Positions 1-13,009 of a DNA stretch of 64,000 nt are shown here, piece by piece. How positions within the stretch are numbered: the stretch's first letter is position 1; each line of letters starts with the position of its first letter. The stretch covers positions 5,383,132-5,447,131 of the forward strand of contig NW_023504022.1 in assembly GCF_014529535.1 (NCBI RefSeq). Reading direction: 5' to 3'. The stretch comes from Bradysia coprophila (Eukaryota; Arthropoda; Insecta; Diptera; Sciaridae). The notes beneath the pieces are model-generated. The model was not told the DNA's origin. It saw nothing but the letters and a program-made list of their open reading frames with translations, and did no database searches. The position numbers and the translations under genes were made by a program.

Positions 1-607
1 TAAACTCATCTAATAAATATAGCTTTGGGAACAAAACTCTTAATACACACAATCATCCATCGTATTATGAGTGCTACAATAATAATAATAAACTTTGTAT
101 GAAAACGCGCGACATATATAGTGAAGTCTATTCGGGGTGTCGTTCGTTGTTGGCAACTTTTTTTTTCCATCTTTATTTTGACTGTATATTATGTGCTGTA
201 CGGTATGACTGCATGTTATATTTTATCTGCTGCTGAGAGCTTGATTAAGGATATTGTTGTATGACATACATAACAAAAATAAAAGAAATGTTCTGCCAGA
301 GGATGGGGGGACAAGACAAAATCACAAAGTTCGATGAATGTTGCCCTTTTCAAATGAATTTGTACAAATAATGTTAAATCAATTTCATTTCACTCATTAT
401 CCTGATGTAATAATGATCCTGGCTCTTGAATCAATCTCATATATTCGTCCTTAAAAGCAAAAACGTCAAAGAGATATTACAACGCAAAAAAAAAAGTTTT
501 GGCATCAGAATGCTTCCACCCCGACTCGTACGTTCATCCAAACTGTTTTATGACACAAGTCAGGATAAGTTCTAAAAAACCATTTGAACGAGAAACAATA
601 ATAAACA
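1..607. other. AT-rich intergenic DNA, no gene seen
   Basis: I see no frame longer than a few dozen codons, no tRNA and no clear inverted repeat. Short A/T runs are frequent. Confidence 0.5.
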
Positions 608-825
608 TAAACATGTTACATACGGCTGTCATCTGTTGTCGACAACTACAGCAATATTAAACGAGAAGCTGTGACTAACGAGGTCTTATACAGCAAAGAG
701 CATGTTCAAAACAAATGAAGTAAAAGATTTCTGAAATCAATCTCTGAAAATCTTCGATCGATCAAATGAAGTAATAGATCAGATAGTAAAAACTGTGAAT
801 ATGCTTGCCGTCTGTGACAGGTTAA
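608..825. mobile_element. TTAA-type MITE, copy A
   Basis: About 218 bp. The right end reads CTGTGACAGG followed by TTAA, and the left end is a related form (ATGTTACATACGG) in inverted orientation. Inside are the family's shared blocks: 'atgaagtaaaagatt', 'gatcaaatgaagtaatag' and 'cttgccgtctgtgacagg'. The same family lies at 20591, 29295, 30541, 32933 and 37529. Flanking TTAA at both ends of the best copies suggests piggyBac-type mobilisation; the superfamily is inference. A partial second copy with 'gtcgtcgctatcgataa' continues at about 860-975. Confidence 0.65.
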
Positions 826-1265
826 ACGTGTTAAACCTGTTAACTCTTTTGTTTAAAGTATTGTCTAGAGTTCGCTACAGAATCTTTTACTTCATTTATT
901 TCAACATACATATATAAGATAACATTAATCAAAGCTCGTCGCTTATTTTTGTCGTCGCTATCGATAATCTGTTGCTGTAGTAGCCAGTTGACGTAATATT
1001 AGAGCTTCGTTGAATTAGTGTGTACTATTGAAAATAATTCTGATTGTAAATCTATATAATGTCAGTGAATAAATGTTTTGATAGGTCTTTTACACACGTC
1101 AAGTGTTTGACAATAAAACTCTTGGAATAAACCAATAAAAGAAATAAATTTCGCGTTACGATCCCATCGAATAACAGTATCACACATTTTCGTCAGAAGG
1201 TAATAAAAATCGGAAATATCAATCTAATCGTTATTGCGAGGCTTACAGTCGCATATGTTACTTAG

Positions 1266-2875
1266 ACTCTGAAGAGTCATATCGCCAAGACTTCAGGTGA
1301 TTGGGGAACAAGCCGACTCCGATTTTAATGAGTGATAGCTCGTTGGATTCGTCTTTCAATTCTAGGAAACACGTATCTTTCACTTTTTCTAAAAAAAATT
1401 TGTTTTCTGTGAAAAGTGTTCAAAAGTGATCACATGTCAGAGAGTACCGAAAACAGTTTTTCGGCAATAACTCAAGAAAAAATTATTTTAAATTGTTGTA
1501 GTGTTGTACGATTGTCGGCCTTGGAAAGACCTACAGATAGAGTATACGCACTGCTTGGTGCTAGTTGATCCACGAGAGCTATGACTTAAAATATAGTGAA
1601 TGTTCGGAGAGTACTGCTTCTCTGCAGCTTCGTTGTTCCACGGAACTAAGTATGGGGTGTTGTAGCTGGCCTCACCCACTATCGTTCCACACATAAATGA
1701 GCACAGTACTTTTGTGCTGCAAGCCCACAGAAGTGTTAGAAAAAAAGTTGGTGCCAAAATGCAGATTTTTTTCTTCTTTCTGAGGGCTCTACAGCTGGAA
1801 CAGCATCTGGAACGGTACTATGGCAGTCATTCTTTATCGTCTACTATTCTTTTACCTTATCAATAGAAAAACGCTTCGCTATGTCACGAATATATCAGAT
1901 CCAATGTTAGTAATATCAAGAGAAAAATTATCAAATTTTTCTCGGAGGATTTTAGTCAAATAAAGTGTTAGCGTATAGCAAATGACCTCAGGACTCCGGA
2001 ACAGTAGTTAGTTTTTCAATCGGACCAATATTTGCTACGTGACAGGAGTTTGGAAAAACGATATGATCAAGTGGGAGCAAACGGTTTGCCAAACTCCTGT
2101 CGCTTAGCAAATATTGGTCCAATTGAAAAACTAACTACTGTTCCGGAGTCCTGAGGTCATTTGCTATACGCTAACACTTTATTTGACTAAAATCCTCCGA
2201 GAAAAATTTGATAATTTTTCACACGAATTACTAACACTGGATATGTTGTAACGACCTATGTTCGAGTCAAAGTGAAGCGTATACGGTAAGGGAATAGTAG
2301 ACGATACAAAATTACTCACGTAGATCCGTTCCAGACGCTGTTCTGGCAGTTGGGCCCTCAGACAGAAGGAAAAAATCTGCATTTTGGCACCAACTTTTTT
2401 TTCAAGACTTCTATAGGCTTGCAGCCCAAAAGTACTGGATTCATTTATATGTGCAACGATAGTGGGTGAGGCCAGCTACAACACCCCATACTTAGTTCCG
2501 TGGAACAACGAAGCTGCAGAGAAGCAGTACTCTCCGAACATTCATTATATTTTAAGTCATAGCTCTCGCGGATCAACTAGCACCAAGCAGTGCGTATACT
2601 CTATCTGTAGGTCTTTCCAAGGCCGACAATCGTACAACACTACAACAATTTAAAATAATTTTTTCTTGAGTTATTGCCGAAAAACTGTTTTCGGTACTCT
2701 CTGACATGTCTTCACTTTTGAGCGCTTTTCACAGAAAACAAATTTTTTTAAGAAAAAGTGAAAGACACGTGTTTCCTAGAATTGAAAGACGAATCCAACG
2801 AGCTATCACTCATTAAAATCGGAGTCGGCTTGTTCCCCAATCACCTGAAGTCTTGGCGAAATGACTCGAAGCACT
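1266..2875. mobile_element. 1.6 kb foldback-type palindromic element
   Basis: Two arms of about 790 bp are inverted copies of each other: roughly 1266-2053 and 2089-2875, with a spacer of about 35 bp. The outer ends match through TCGCCAAGACTTCAGG and the inner ends through CCAAACTCCTGTC. The arms differ by many substitutions and small indels, so the element is not newly inserted. The longest frame (89 codons, minus, 1488-1757) begins with a hydrophobic stretch and recurs in the other arm only as a shortened mirror copy, so I do not call it a gene. No transposase was found. Foldback or Mutator-like is the nearest known type. Confidence 0.8.
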
Positions 2876-4098
2876 AGATTTAAGATTTATGTAGAACATA
2901 CACTACGTATATCTAGTCCTTCAAAGTCAATACATTTTAAGTATTGGTGAGTTGAAAAAACATCAGATCAGAAAAAGCTTTCTAAGCTTTGCTGGCTTTA
3001 TGAAAATTTCTCGAAATATTCTTCTCTACATTTTGATCGTTTTTCATTCACCAGTGTAAGTTGCAGTGAAATATTTTCTACATTTGTCGTGTTTAAAGGA
3101 CATTCTAGTTTTCGGGTTAATTTTTAATTCCATGGGGTTGAAAATTTTAGACAACATTTCCTGAATCAACGAATGTGTCGATGTCTGATGTCTGCTAAAA
3201 GTCAATTCCGTTATCATTAAAATACAGTGGATTGTACGAGTCCACACCCATACGATGTATATGGCATACGTGCAGCGTGTTTTACACATAATATTCAAAT
3301 GAAATTCAATTCAGCGAGATATTTATAAGAAGAACAATAAAAATGAACAATTTCTCGTGGTATAATTAACGAAACCAATTAAAATACGAAACAAAACACA
3401 CGCATAATTATGGTAGATGGAAAAACGATACACGAAACATATTCGTTCGGGCGACAAACACTGATGATGTTATGTATGTGTATGCATATAAGTATGCGGT
3501 CTTCTTATACACATCTCAGCCAACAATGCAAGTTTACGAAGACTTTTAATTAATAAAATATATTAGGCGCCGACGAATTGATACTTTTTATTTCTCTACA
3601 AACAATCTCTGATTGAAGGCATATCACTTGAGGTTCTTTTTTGTGTATTTGTTTAAAAAAGAAAAACCGTTTATGAAATTGTAATAGCGTCGCATGCATG
3701 ACTTTTTCGAATTTATTATTACGATGACCGTCGATGCTTTGAAATGCATATTAGTGTGAGAGCTAACAAACGTTTTTATTTAAAAATTCTCATCGATTGA
3801 TATGAGTACATTGTTACCATAATCTGCCACCCATGGCGAACCAGATTTTTGTTCTACTACTTTTACTACTTACTGGTGTGTCGGTCGTTTAGAGTCAGGT
3901 GCATGTGTTGATTTTGTGGACAGTGGTCGAGAGCGGTAACGGTTACAAATGTATGTAGCACCTACAATGACATTACGCTTCTTGTTGCTGACGCTGACTG
4001 ACGAGCTTGGATGTGGCTTATTCCAAGCCTGATGTTGACCTGATTGTAAGATTTCAGGTTCAGACTGAAGCTGGAATCTATCCATTCAGGTTTGGTAA
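2876..4098. other. Intergenic DNA, no gene seen
   Basis: No frame with codon structure or recognisable homology, and no RNA gene. The 71-codon minus frame at 3870-4085 is not recognisable as a protein. Confidence 0.4.
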
Positions 4099-4107
4099 AT
4101 GTTCAAG

Positions 4108-5114
4108 GGGCTAGGGAAAAATCTCCGAGTGTATTATCGTCGGGGACGATAATATCGTTTTTGAAACGATAATATCGTCGCTGTGACGATATTATCGTTT
4201 TCTGTAACAATATTATCGTCCGAGCGACGATAATATCGTATTAGACGACAATATTATCGTTTTCCGGACGATAATATCATTTTCTGTAACAATATTATCA
4301 TCAGTGCAACAATATTATCGCACATGAAACGATATTATCGTCCGAGCGACGATAATATCGTATTAGACGACAATAATATCGTTTTCCGCACGATAATATC
4401 GTTTTCTGTAACAATATTATCGTCCGTGCAACGATATTATCGTCCTTGAAACGATATTATCGCCGATTGAAACGATATTATTGTTTTTGCAACGATAATA
4501 TCGTTTCATCCAACAATATTATCGTTTCTGCAGTGATAATATCACTCGTGAAACGATATTATCGTCCTTGAAACGATATTATCGCCGATTGAAACGATAT
4601 TATTGTTTTTGCGACGATAATATCGTTTCATGCAACAATATTATCGTTGCTGCAGTGATAACATCACTCTTGAAACGATATTATCGTCCTTGAAACGATA
4701 TTATCGCCGATTGAAACGATATTATTGTTTTTGCGACGATAATATCGTTTCATGCAACAATATTATCGTTGCTGCAGTGATAATATCACCAGTGAAACGA
4801 TATTATCGTACATGAAACGATATTATCGCCGATTGAAACGATATTATTGTTTTTGCGACGATAATATCGTTTTATGCAACGATATTATCGTTTTTGCAGT
4901 GATAATATCACCCGTGAAACGATATTATCGCCGATTGAAACGATATTATTGTTTTTGATACGATATTATCGTATCAGACGACAATAATATCGTTTTCCGG
5001 ACGATAATATCGTTTTCTGAAACAATAATATCGTCCTAGCAACGATATTATCGTCCATGAAACGATATTATCGCCGCTGCAACGATAATACACTCGGAGA
5101 TTTTTCCCGTCACC
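4108..5114. mobile_element. Mutator-like MITE filled with a palindromic 13-mer array
   Basis: The element is 1007 bp. It is bounded by a perfect 9-bp direct repeat ATGTTCAAG (4099-4107 and 5115-5123), the target-site duplication length typical of Mutator-like elements. Terminal inverted repeats share GGGAAAAATCTCCGAGTG and run on into the array. Almost everything inside (4132-5095) is variants of ACGATAATATCGT, a near-perfect palindrome, spaced by 2-6 variable bases on alternating strands. There is also a higher-order repeat of about 122 bp around 4480-4920 that includes a TGCAGTGATAA spacer. Small frames inside the array are by-products of the repeat. There is no transposase. Confidence 0.85.
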
Positions 5115-5123
5115 ATGTTCAAG

Positions 5124-7061
5124 CAGCATGAAATGCTTAGTGCAAAAAATTGAGTTATCAGAAATGAACCTGATCTAAATGTGACTTGAACTATCCGAAT
5201 CTGTGTAGATACTATTGTGCGGAAGAGAACCTGAAGGATCACGCTCGTTCCCGTTTCTGTGGTGCCGGACGGGTTATGAAATTGTTTTACCAGTGAATTG
5301 TTGTTGTCCCTTGTACTTGTATTGCTTACTTATACAGCTGAACTGAATAGATAAATTTATTAAGTCCAAGTTGAACCTGTATCACATCTGAATTCAATCC
5401 AACTTCAGATCTGGCGAAACAAGATCTGTTCTTAGCATTGACTGTCTATGTAAAAAATTGTAATTTTTGTATTAAAGTCTTCGTGTTGAAGTGAGTGTTC
5501 GGAAGTTGCAACCAGAACTTTGGATATATTTTGGAGACATTGTGAGCGGAGCATTTCGTTTCAAAGTAACCTTCTCAGAGATATGTGGAGTTTCATAACG
5601 AGGACAAAGAGGTGTAGTAATGCGTGGAGATGAAGTGAGATGTGTAGATGTGGGATTTGTGGAGATGGCAACAATATGTCTGACCTTGGCATTTTGTGAA
5701 TTAATCTTTTGAAAGTCTATTCACTTAGTGTAGAGAAAAATGGGACGATTAAGTCCTGAAGAGTCAGAAAGCTCTCAAAGTATATAATTTCTTCATCAAT
5801 TGCATTAAACTTCCTAGATATGGTCTCAACAAATTGATTATAAAATTGTGCTACCTTTGATTCCTCTGACGTGGTAGACATAAATTAAACCGATTTTTCT
5901 TCTAATCAACTACCATACAGTGTGAGTCAATGCGAATCCTTATATTTATAAATCGATCAAGTTAATTTACCTAGCAATTTACGTTCAATAACATGTCATA
6001 CATGCTCACGGAATCTTACGTTCCACTTTTTTTTTAGGAAACATAATCGGAAATTATTTTTCTGTTTCTGAAAGTACATTACGTGTATGAAGAAAGAGCC
6101 TTTCAGTATAATATGTTGTTGGCGTCTCAAAAAAAAAATAAAAAAATTGAGAAAAATGCTAGGAAATATGCCGGAATTAATAATGGGAAAAAATCGGTGT
6201 ATGTATATCGACGGCGCAAGTAGAGAATATGTTTTCCAATTTCATTTTAGCGTAATGAACGCCACGTGAGTTATTCTCATTTAGGGGTGCCGAACAAATG
6301 GAATCAAAGAACTGGTTATTTCCTTTCTTTCAATTGTTTCTGTTTGTCAATAGAATTTGTTCGGGTGAGGGTTCCCCAGCAGCAGTCAGTTTTATTTTGT
6401 TTTCGAATGCCATAGCCCATCACAATTAAATCATAATTTTTGCAGAATAAAACCAAATAAAATTCTCATCAAATAATTTCATTAATTAATTCCAGTGCTT
6501 GACTTTCTACCCCCTTCATAAATCCGCGTGCATGAAAAGAGAAGTCACAATTTACTTTTTAGCACACCATGCACAACAAGAAATTAGACGGGGCAATTTG
6601 CGGTTATAGGGATCTACAATGTAAATGCTCATATTGCTTTGATATGAAGCGTATGCTTGCTATAAGTGTATTGGTATTATATGTACATTCTTCACCCCGC
6701 ATTAATACTGGAAAAATAAAAAAAAATCTGAAATAATGGAAATGTGCCATTGCTCTTTTAATTTTTATTTTAATATTCAGATGAAGAAAGGAAAGATAAT
6801 ACAAATGGCAAACGTGTACGGAATAATGATTGCTGGAAAAGTCTTTTTATTTTTTATTTTTTGCGCAAATGGAACAACAATAACATTGTGCTGTACCCGC
6901 CAATTAATTCTTAAGTGGTTTTTTTGTGAATTTCGAATTATTAGTATTCGCAAAAAATTACCTACGAGGCTGTGAGAAATTGATTTCATCCGGTAGGAGC
7001 AAACTTGTTTATTCTTGCGTCGCGTAAATTTTATATTTTATGGAAAAATTCTTCTCTTTTT
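5124..7061. other. Intergenic DNA, no confident gene
   Basis: No RNA gene or well-bounded element was seen. An isolated 54-codon minus-strand frame at 5717-5881 has protein-like composition but no recognisable family and no splice partner. Confidence 0.4.
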
Positions 7062-7978
7062 AGCCCCGTACGAAGTACAAAGGGGCTTATAGGATTACGA
7101 TGCCGTGTGTAATTGATGGAATTCGAAGCAGACGGTAAGGGCAAAGTGTTTGCCTATGTTCATAGATGACGAATCTGCAATAAAAATTTTGTCTGTCCGT
7201 CTGTCACGTCGATATTTTGAGTAAATCAAATCCGATTTCAAATTTTTTTTTTTCCTTGAAAGATAGTCGAAATAGTGAGGCTAAGTTCGAAGAGGCTAAG
7301 TGATTTAAGGTCTTTTGGTGATATTTATGGCAAAATAAACGATGGAAATGTAAATCACACGGCAAATGATAGGTATTGTCAATACCAATCCAGGAAAAAA
7401 ACGATTTTTAAAATCGGGTGAGTGGACCGTGACCGTGAGTAAGGGCCTTAGAAGTGAAATGCTACTAGGGCCCTATGTGTATTTTACATAGAACTCGAGG
7501 AAATTTCATTCGTTTTTCGTAATTTTTGTTTGATTTGGAAGGTAATCGAATGCCGAATAGAATGTTGTTGAAAAAAAATTAAATTTGGGTCCTTGGCCTA
7601 AGGCCGCTACTAGGGCCCTATGCGTATTTTACATACAACTCGAGTAAATTTCATCCGTTTTTCGTAATTTTTGTTTCATTTGGAAGGTAATCAAAGGCCG
7701 AATAGAATGTAGTTGAAAAAAAATTTAAATTTGGGTCCTCGGACTAAGGCCACTACTAGGGCCCTATGTGTATTTTACATATAACTCGAGCAAATTTCAT
7801 CCGTTTTTCGTAATTTTTGTTTCATTTGGGAGGTATTCAAAGGCCGAATAGAATGTAGTTGAAAAAAAATTTAAATTTGGGTCCTCGGACTGAGGCCGAT
7901 ACTAGGCCCTTCAAAAAAATAAAGTCTTAGGGCGATTTGAAATTTTTGTTTCATTTGAAAGGAACGTCGTACGGGGCT
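7062..7978. mobile_element. 0.9 kb TIR element with 145-bp internal tandem repeats
   Basis: It begins AGCCCCGTACGA (7062-7073) and ends with the inverse TCGTACGGGGCT (7967-7978). From about 7463 the body repeats with a period of 144-146 bp: the block CTACTAGGGCCC recurs near 7463, 7607 and 7753, with a truncated copy near 7899. Each unit ends in a run of A followed by TTTGGGTCC. No target duplication is evident. Another GTACGGGGCT near 8126 means the right boundary could lie about 150 bp farther on. There is no coding capacity. Confidence 0.65.
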
Positions 7979-9222
7979 TCGTAATTGCGCTATGCGCAAT
8001 TTGTAAGATGTACATATTACATAATAATTTTACTTTAACTACATTAACCGGCGCAATAGGCTTACGGTCAAAGTAGGGTGACAGACGCACTAGGGTCACG
8101 TACGCAATAGATATACGGGTTTGTACGGGGCTCAGTCGCAGCAAACGCTCCGACTGTTCTGATGGCTCGTTTCACGTTCAATAGGCATACAATCGATTAC
8201 TCGATGAATTTTACAAGTGCTTACCATATCGAATCTATTACTTCTTTGACCTACCTAAGTATTTTCAATAAATTCGTACAAAATCTATTACTTCATTGGT
8301 TTTGACATGCATTTTGTTATATAATACGACAGATTGTTTTGGCTTTGGATTTTAAATTTAAAAAAGCAAATGAAAAGATAAATGCGAATTCCCTCTCCGG
8401 GCTTAATACCACACTGAGACATACAATAGTAGATTATTGACATATGAGGGTAAGCATCGAGGTTTGCCGACATTTTCCCTCATATGTCAATCTGGTGCAC
8501 CGAACATTATTTGAGCTGATAATTATGAACAAAATACGTCACTACACATCGCTTGAATGCTGCTCTTTACGTTCCTATACATATCTACATATTGATACAA
8601 GTCTCAAACAACGAACGAGATAATCAAATCGGTATATTTATCCGTTACAATTCAAAGGGATACTTACCAATAACGACAATCGAACCAATTTTCGCAATAG
8701 CAAACGAAATCCGATATTATTGGTTGGATGCAACCGATGATTTCCGTTGATGCGATTCATTAAAAGGACAATTTGCATTCGATATGTTCGTTGAGAATGA
8801 GTTGTAGCTGGACGTTACATTCGACGAAATAGAATGGAGAGAATGTCAAGTGATTTCGATATAACTTATGATTATAACATGCGATTAAATCGAGATATTT
8901 TACAATTACGAGCGTTGTTCAGTTATTGTTGGATTGTTGCATATACATTACTGGGAGACTAGTACCTTGACAACAGCAATCACTTTCAATTAAATAAATT
9001 TCCCGATGCAGTTCGATTTAATAAAAAATGGTCACAAGTTTCGTATAAGTTGTTGCATTCACAATTACTGGCACTAGTCTTACGTCTATTCTATTGGAAC
9101 ACTACTTCAGCCCAGTCAGAATCTTTCCGGTTGTTAACCAAGGTAAGACTGACCAAATGTTGATAAACAAACATTTGTCGAAAATAAACACACTTTCATT
9201 CGATGCTCATCACTAAGCATTG
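7979..9222. other. Intergenic DNA with a degenerate MITE fragment
   Basis: No gene is visible. Around 8160-8330, phrases such as 'gaatctattactt' and 'gacatgcattttgttatataa' recall the interior of the TTAA-type MITE family, so an old copy probably lies here. Confidence 0.35.
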
Positions 9223-9230
9223 CTCAGAAT

Positions 9231-9402
9231 CAGGGCTTACTTTAGAGAATTTTAATTCTGAAAATTCCTAAAATTCCGAAAAAAATTCCGAAAAAATTCT
9301 GAAAAATTCCGAAAAATTATTTCAGAATTTTTCGGAACTTTTTCGGAATTTTTTCAGAATTTTCGGAATTTTCAGAATTAAAATTCTCTAAAGTAAGCCC
9401 TG
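9231..9402. mobile_element. hAT-type MITE, 172 bp, with exact 8-bp target duplication
   Basis: The ends are CAGGGCTTACTTTAG and its exact complement. They are flanked by CTCAGAAT on both sides (9223-9230, 9403-9410). That duplication fits the hAT preference nTnnnnAn, and CAGGG termini fit hAT elements. The whole element is a near-perfect hairpin built from an AATTCCGAAAA-type internal repeat. High arm identity and the intact duplication suggest a recent insertion. Confidence 0.88.
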
Positions 9403-9410
9403 CTCAGAAT

Positions 9411-11398
9411 ACTTCTGTTGTTATGCAATCGCCATAAAGTTTACCCTTCATTGGAAGATTTTAAATAAATTTCAAATTAAGATAAAACGTAAGAAGCTAC
9501 TCATTCGGAAGATTTCATTTTGTTTTTACATTGCGCCTACTTCTGGGAGGCGACTCTTTGCGACTGCCGATCTGGGACAGGTTGCTGGTGGCTTTATGAG
9601 ATGTTGCCAAGATTTAGATTATGACTAGAGTAAGGAAACAAATTATCAGCATGTTTTGGTTTAAAGATTACGTTGGTAGTCGCCCCACCCTGATAAGCCT
9701 AAGTCCCATTTCAGATTTTGGTATGTATAAGCCCTCGGAGCTTTTTTTCCTCTCACATTTAAAGCTACACATGTTTAAACGGAACGCATGAGGAATGACA
9801 AGCTAGATAACCCGTTCGCATAATCTGTATTATTGCAGGCCATAAATTCGGACTGGACATTTAAATTGAACTGAAAACAATAATTTTTGCAACACATAAA
9901 TGCATTTCATATTACACGCATTGTCCTGACTGCACATCTCATTCACAAATCATCTAACATTTATGACAGACAAACAATATTTCCGATTTCATACTAAATT
10001 CTTGCAGTATTCGTTCCAGTATGTACGAAACGCAGTGGTATCCAATCATCCTATACCCGGTTCTTTCGTTGAAAAATCAATGCGCAACATATTTTAATAC
10101 CAGAGAGAGGAGAAGAAGAAAAAAAAAAAAAATTTGTTTAAATTTATGAACAAAACAGCATACTGAAACAGGTCTCAAAACGAACCTCGAACCGTATGTA
10201 GTATTATACCAGCGCACAGATATGTGCGTTCCATTATTTATGCGGATTAGGTAGAAGAAATTGTTCGTTGTTGTTGGACCGCTGTTGTTTATTATTGTAT
10301 TTTAAAGAGAAAAGTTATTTATTGACAAGATGAAGAAGAAACGAACTTAATAGACCGCTCTTTTATAACACGTGCTGTGTTTATGATTCATTGTTTCAAT
10401 GACCTCGCAACTGCAATGATATGATATGATGCTGCTGGTTGTGGCTGCTGTTGCTTGAAGAAGGTATACTGGCAGAAAAAGTATGCGAAATGTATAATAG
10501 GTACTGATTGCAGTGTTGTTAATTATCGTTTGTGTGTACGTACGTATGCAACAGTCCACTATACATTTGAAGTCCATCGTTGCTGCATGGCTGGATCCAT
10601 CTCATCTAAACTCTAAATGATAATTATTTGAATGCGCTTTTGTACAACCAAAAGGTCTACTTTCGTTTGTAATTGAAAAAATTGAAACGATCGGCTTGTC
10701 GTGTAGATAGAAACCCCTCCAATAAAATTTCCAATTCATCTCGAAAATAAATATAATCAACTGCCTTCCATGTATGTACAATTTCGTTTACGGGACAAAG
10801 AATTCATTGATAAAAGGAGAAAATTTTCATCAAATATTTATGAACTTCAAAGCAAAAATTATTTTTCTTTTTTTTTCGAATAAAATTTTCTCTTTTCTTT
10901 CTTCTCCTCTCCGTTCCTTTTCACTCGATACACTTTTCTTTACAATTTTATTATGACGAACAACATTAAAATCTGTTCAAACAACAGGTACACAATGATA
11001 ATGTAAAAGTCTGAAAATGATAGAACGAAGGGTGGGAAATGAATGAGGTGAAATTTTCTTCGTAGATTTTTAATGGAATGCAATGTTGAACAACAACAAA
11101 AACTTCTAGTTCGATGTGATTGAACTAACATACGAATAGTTAACGTTATTCAATCCAAATGAACATCGCAGAGGATACGTTGGAAATTTGAAGGACTAGA
11201 TTACAATTTTAGATTTTAGAATCTTGGAACTCATTTTCTAACATATCGACCGAAACAGAAAGTCGTCTGAAACCGAATCGTTTTGTAAGTCACAGCCGGA
11301 AAAAGTCACACAGGTACAATAATTTTCACTTTTCTTGAATCGACATGACTCAAATATTGTTCAGATGACACATACCTGCCCCGTGTCAAAGACTCACA
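9411..11398. other. Intergenic DNA, no gene seen
   Basis: Contains short poly-A and poly-T tracts (for example 10116-10132) but no splice-consistent coding exon, RNA gene or clear transposon ends. Confidence 0.4.
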
Positions 11399-12868
11399 TT
11401 AAGGCCCGTCATAGGGAAATGACAGGACAGTTTCCCGAAAATGTATGGAAAATTTTATCACAAAAATTCACCGAAAAAATTCAAAGAAACTCACCTCTTA
11501 TGCTTTCCATTGTATTCGGACATAGTCTCTTTCAAGGCTGTATACAGCCTTGGTCTCTTTACGTCGCCAAGGCATATTTGAACACTAAAACACTTTTTAC
11601 TCGATGCAAAAACAAAAGTTTTTTTTTGTTTTGTCGCGACAACAACACAGAAAATATTTCGACACAACTGTGACACTCCGCTACTATAAGTACTAGAATG
11701 TATGTAGGCTTCAGGAAGTGTCCGTTAGGCCTAAGCAAGTTGCAGGAAGGCTTAATGGAGCGAATCGGACACTCAGCGGAGAATTATTAGAGCTCAGCGG
11801 AGAATTATTCGACCTCAGGAAATATTTTTATTCAAAGAGGTGGGTGGCATAATTAGACTCAGCGAAGTCTTGTCAGCTTACTAAAGAAGTGGGAGAGGTT
11901 ACAATTTTAATAAATGTCTACCATCGCTGAAGTGTCGGACACTTTTTTCAATGAAAATATTTTACCTCCGAAGTGAACACAGCAAACATACATTCTGGTA
12001 CTTATAGTAGCGGAGTGTCTTAGCACGTTGTAGTAAGGCAATGAAGCTAAGCGAACACTCAATAAGCATCAGCGGATACCTAATAATTGTTGCTATGATT
12101 TAATAAGACTCCACTTAGCTTTGGCAGATCTCTGCTGAGTGTCCGATTCGCTCCATTAAGCCTTCCTGCAACTTGCTTAGGCCTAACGGACACTTCCTGA
12201 AGCCTAGCGGAGAATTATTAGAGCTCAGCGGCGTTTTGTCAAAGCTCAGCGAAGAATTATTAGAGCTCAGTGGAGGATTATTCGACCTCAGCCGACATTT
12301 TTATTCAAAGAGGTGCCATAATTAGACTTCGCGAAGTCTTCTTAGCTTACTAAAGAGGAACGAACATTTATATATACGCTCAGCGGAGTCTTACGAGAGG
12401 GTAAGTTTTTAATAAATGCTCTCCCATCGTTGAAAGAATGTCCGCTGAGCTCTCGTAAAGCTTTAATAAATGGTCTATGAGCATTATTAAATGTATACGC
12501 TACCCTTTGTCAACTGTTTCATGATTTTTATAATATGCCCGACACTTTTTTGAATGAAAATATTTTACCGCCGAAGTGAACACAGCAAACATTCATTCTA
12601 GTACTTATAGTAGCGGAGTGTCACAGTTGTGTCGAAATATTTTCTGTGTTTTTGTCGCGACAAAACAAAAAAAAACTTTTTGTTTTTGCATCGAGTAAAA
12701 AGTGTTTTAGTGTTCAAATATGCCTTGGCAACCTAAAGAGACTATGCCCGAATACAATGGAAAGCATTAGAGGTGAGTTTCTTCGAATTTTTTCGGTGAA
12801 TTTTTGTGATAAAATTGTCCATACATTTTCGGGAAACTGTCCTGTCATTTCCCAATGACGGGCCTTAA
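11399..12868. mobile_element. 1.5 kb nested palindromic element flanked by TTAA
   Basis: The outer inverted arms of about 270-290 bp lie at 11399-11695 and 12598-12868. Both begin TTAAGGCCCGTCAT when read inward. The first arm ends at a second inverted motif, GACACTCCGCTACTATAAG, which recurs inverted at about 11998-12019 and again at 12600-12622. This nests another TIR element inside. The core holds repeated 'agctcagcggagaattatt' and 'cattcctgaagcc'-type blocks in both orientations. Apparent frames of 60-112 codons mirror each other across the arms and are not genes. TTAA at both borders may be a target duplication (piggyBac-like), which is inference. Confidence 0.7.
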
Positions 12869-13009
12869 AACTAATGAAGTAAAAGATTCTGTTTCAATCT
12901 GATAAAAATACTTTGATCGAATGAGCACACATCCAGCGTTATTTTCTGATATATTTTATTAACGTAACGCTACAATAACAGTTAATTTGTAACGTTTTTT
13001 CCTGTGTAT

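Noticed and set aside
1488-2653. Frames in both arms of the foldback (89 and 63 codons)
   Set aside because: Mirror copies of one another with no recognised family; the second lacks the equivalent N-terminus. Non-coding is more likely.
4630-4958. Two overlapping frames in the palindromic array
   Set aside because: They only translate the repeat unit (YYR-type periodic peptide).
5717-5881. 54-codon minus-strand frame with protein-like composition
   Set aside because: No family recognised and no partner exons; possibly old retroelement debris, but not enough to call.
11335-12858. Frames of 61-112 codons in the nested palindrome
   Set aside because: Present as inverted mirrors in both arms and interrupted relative to each other.
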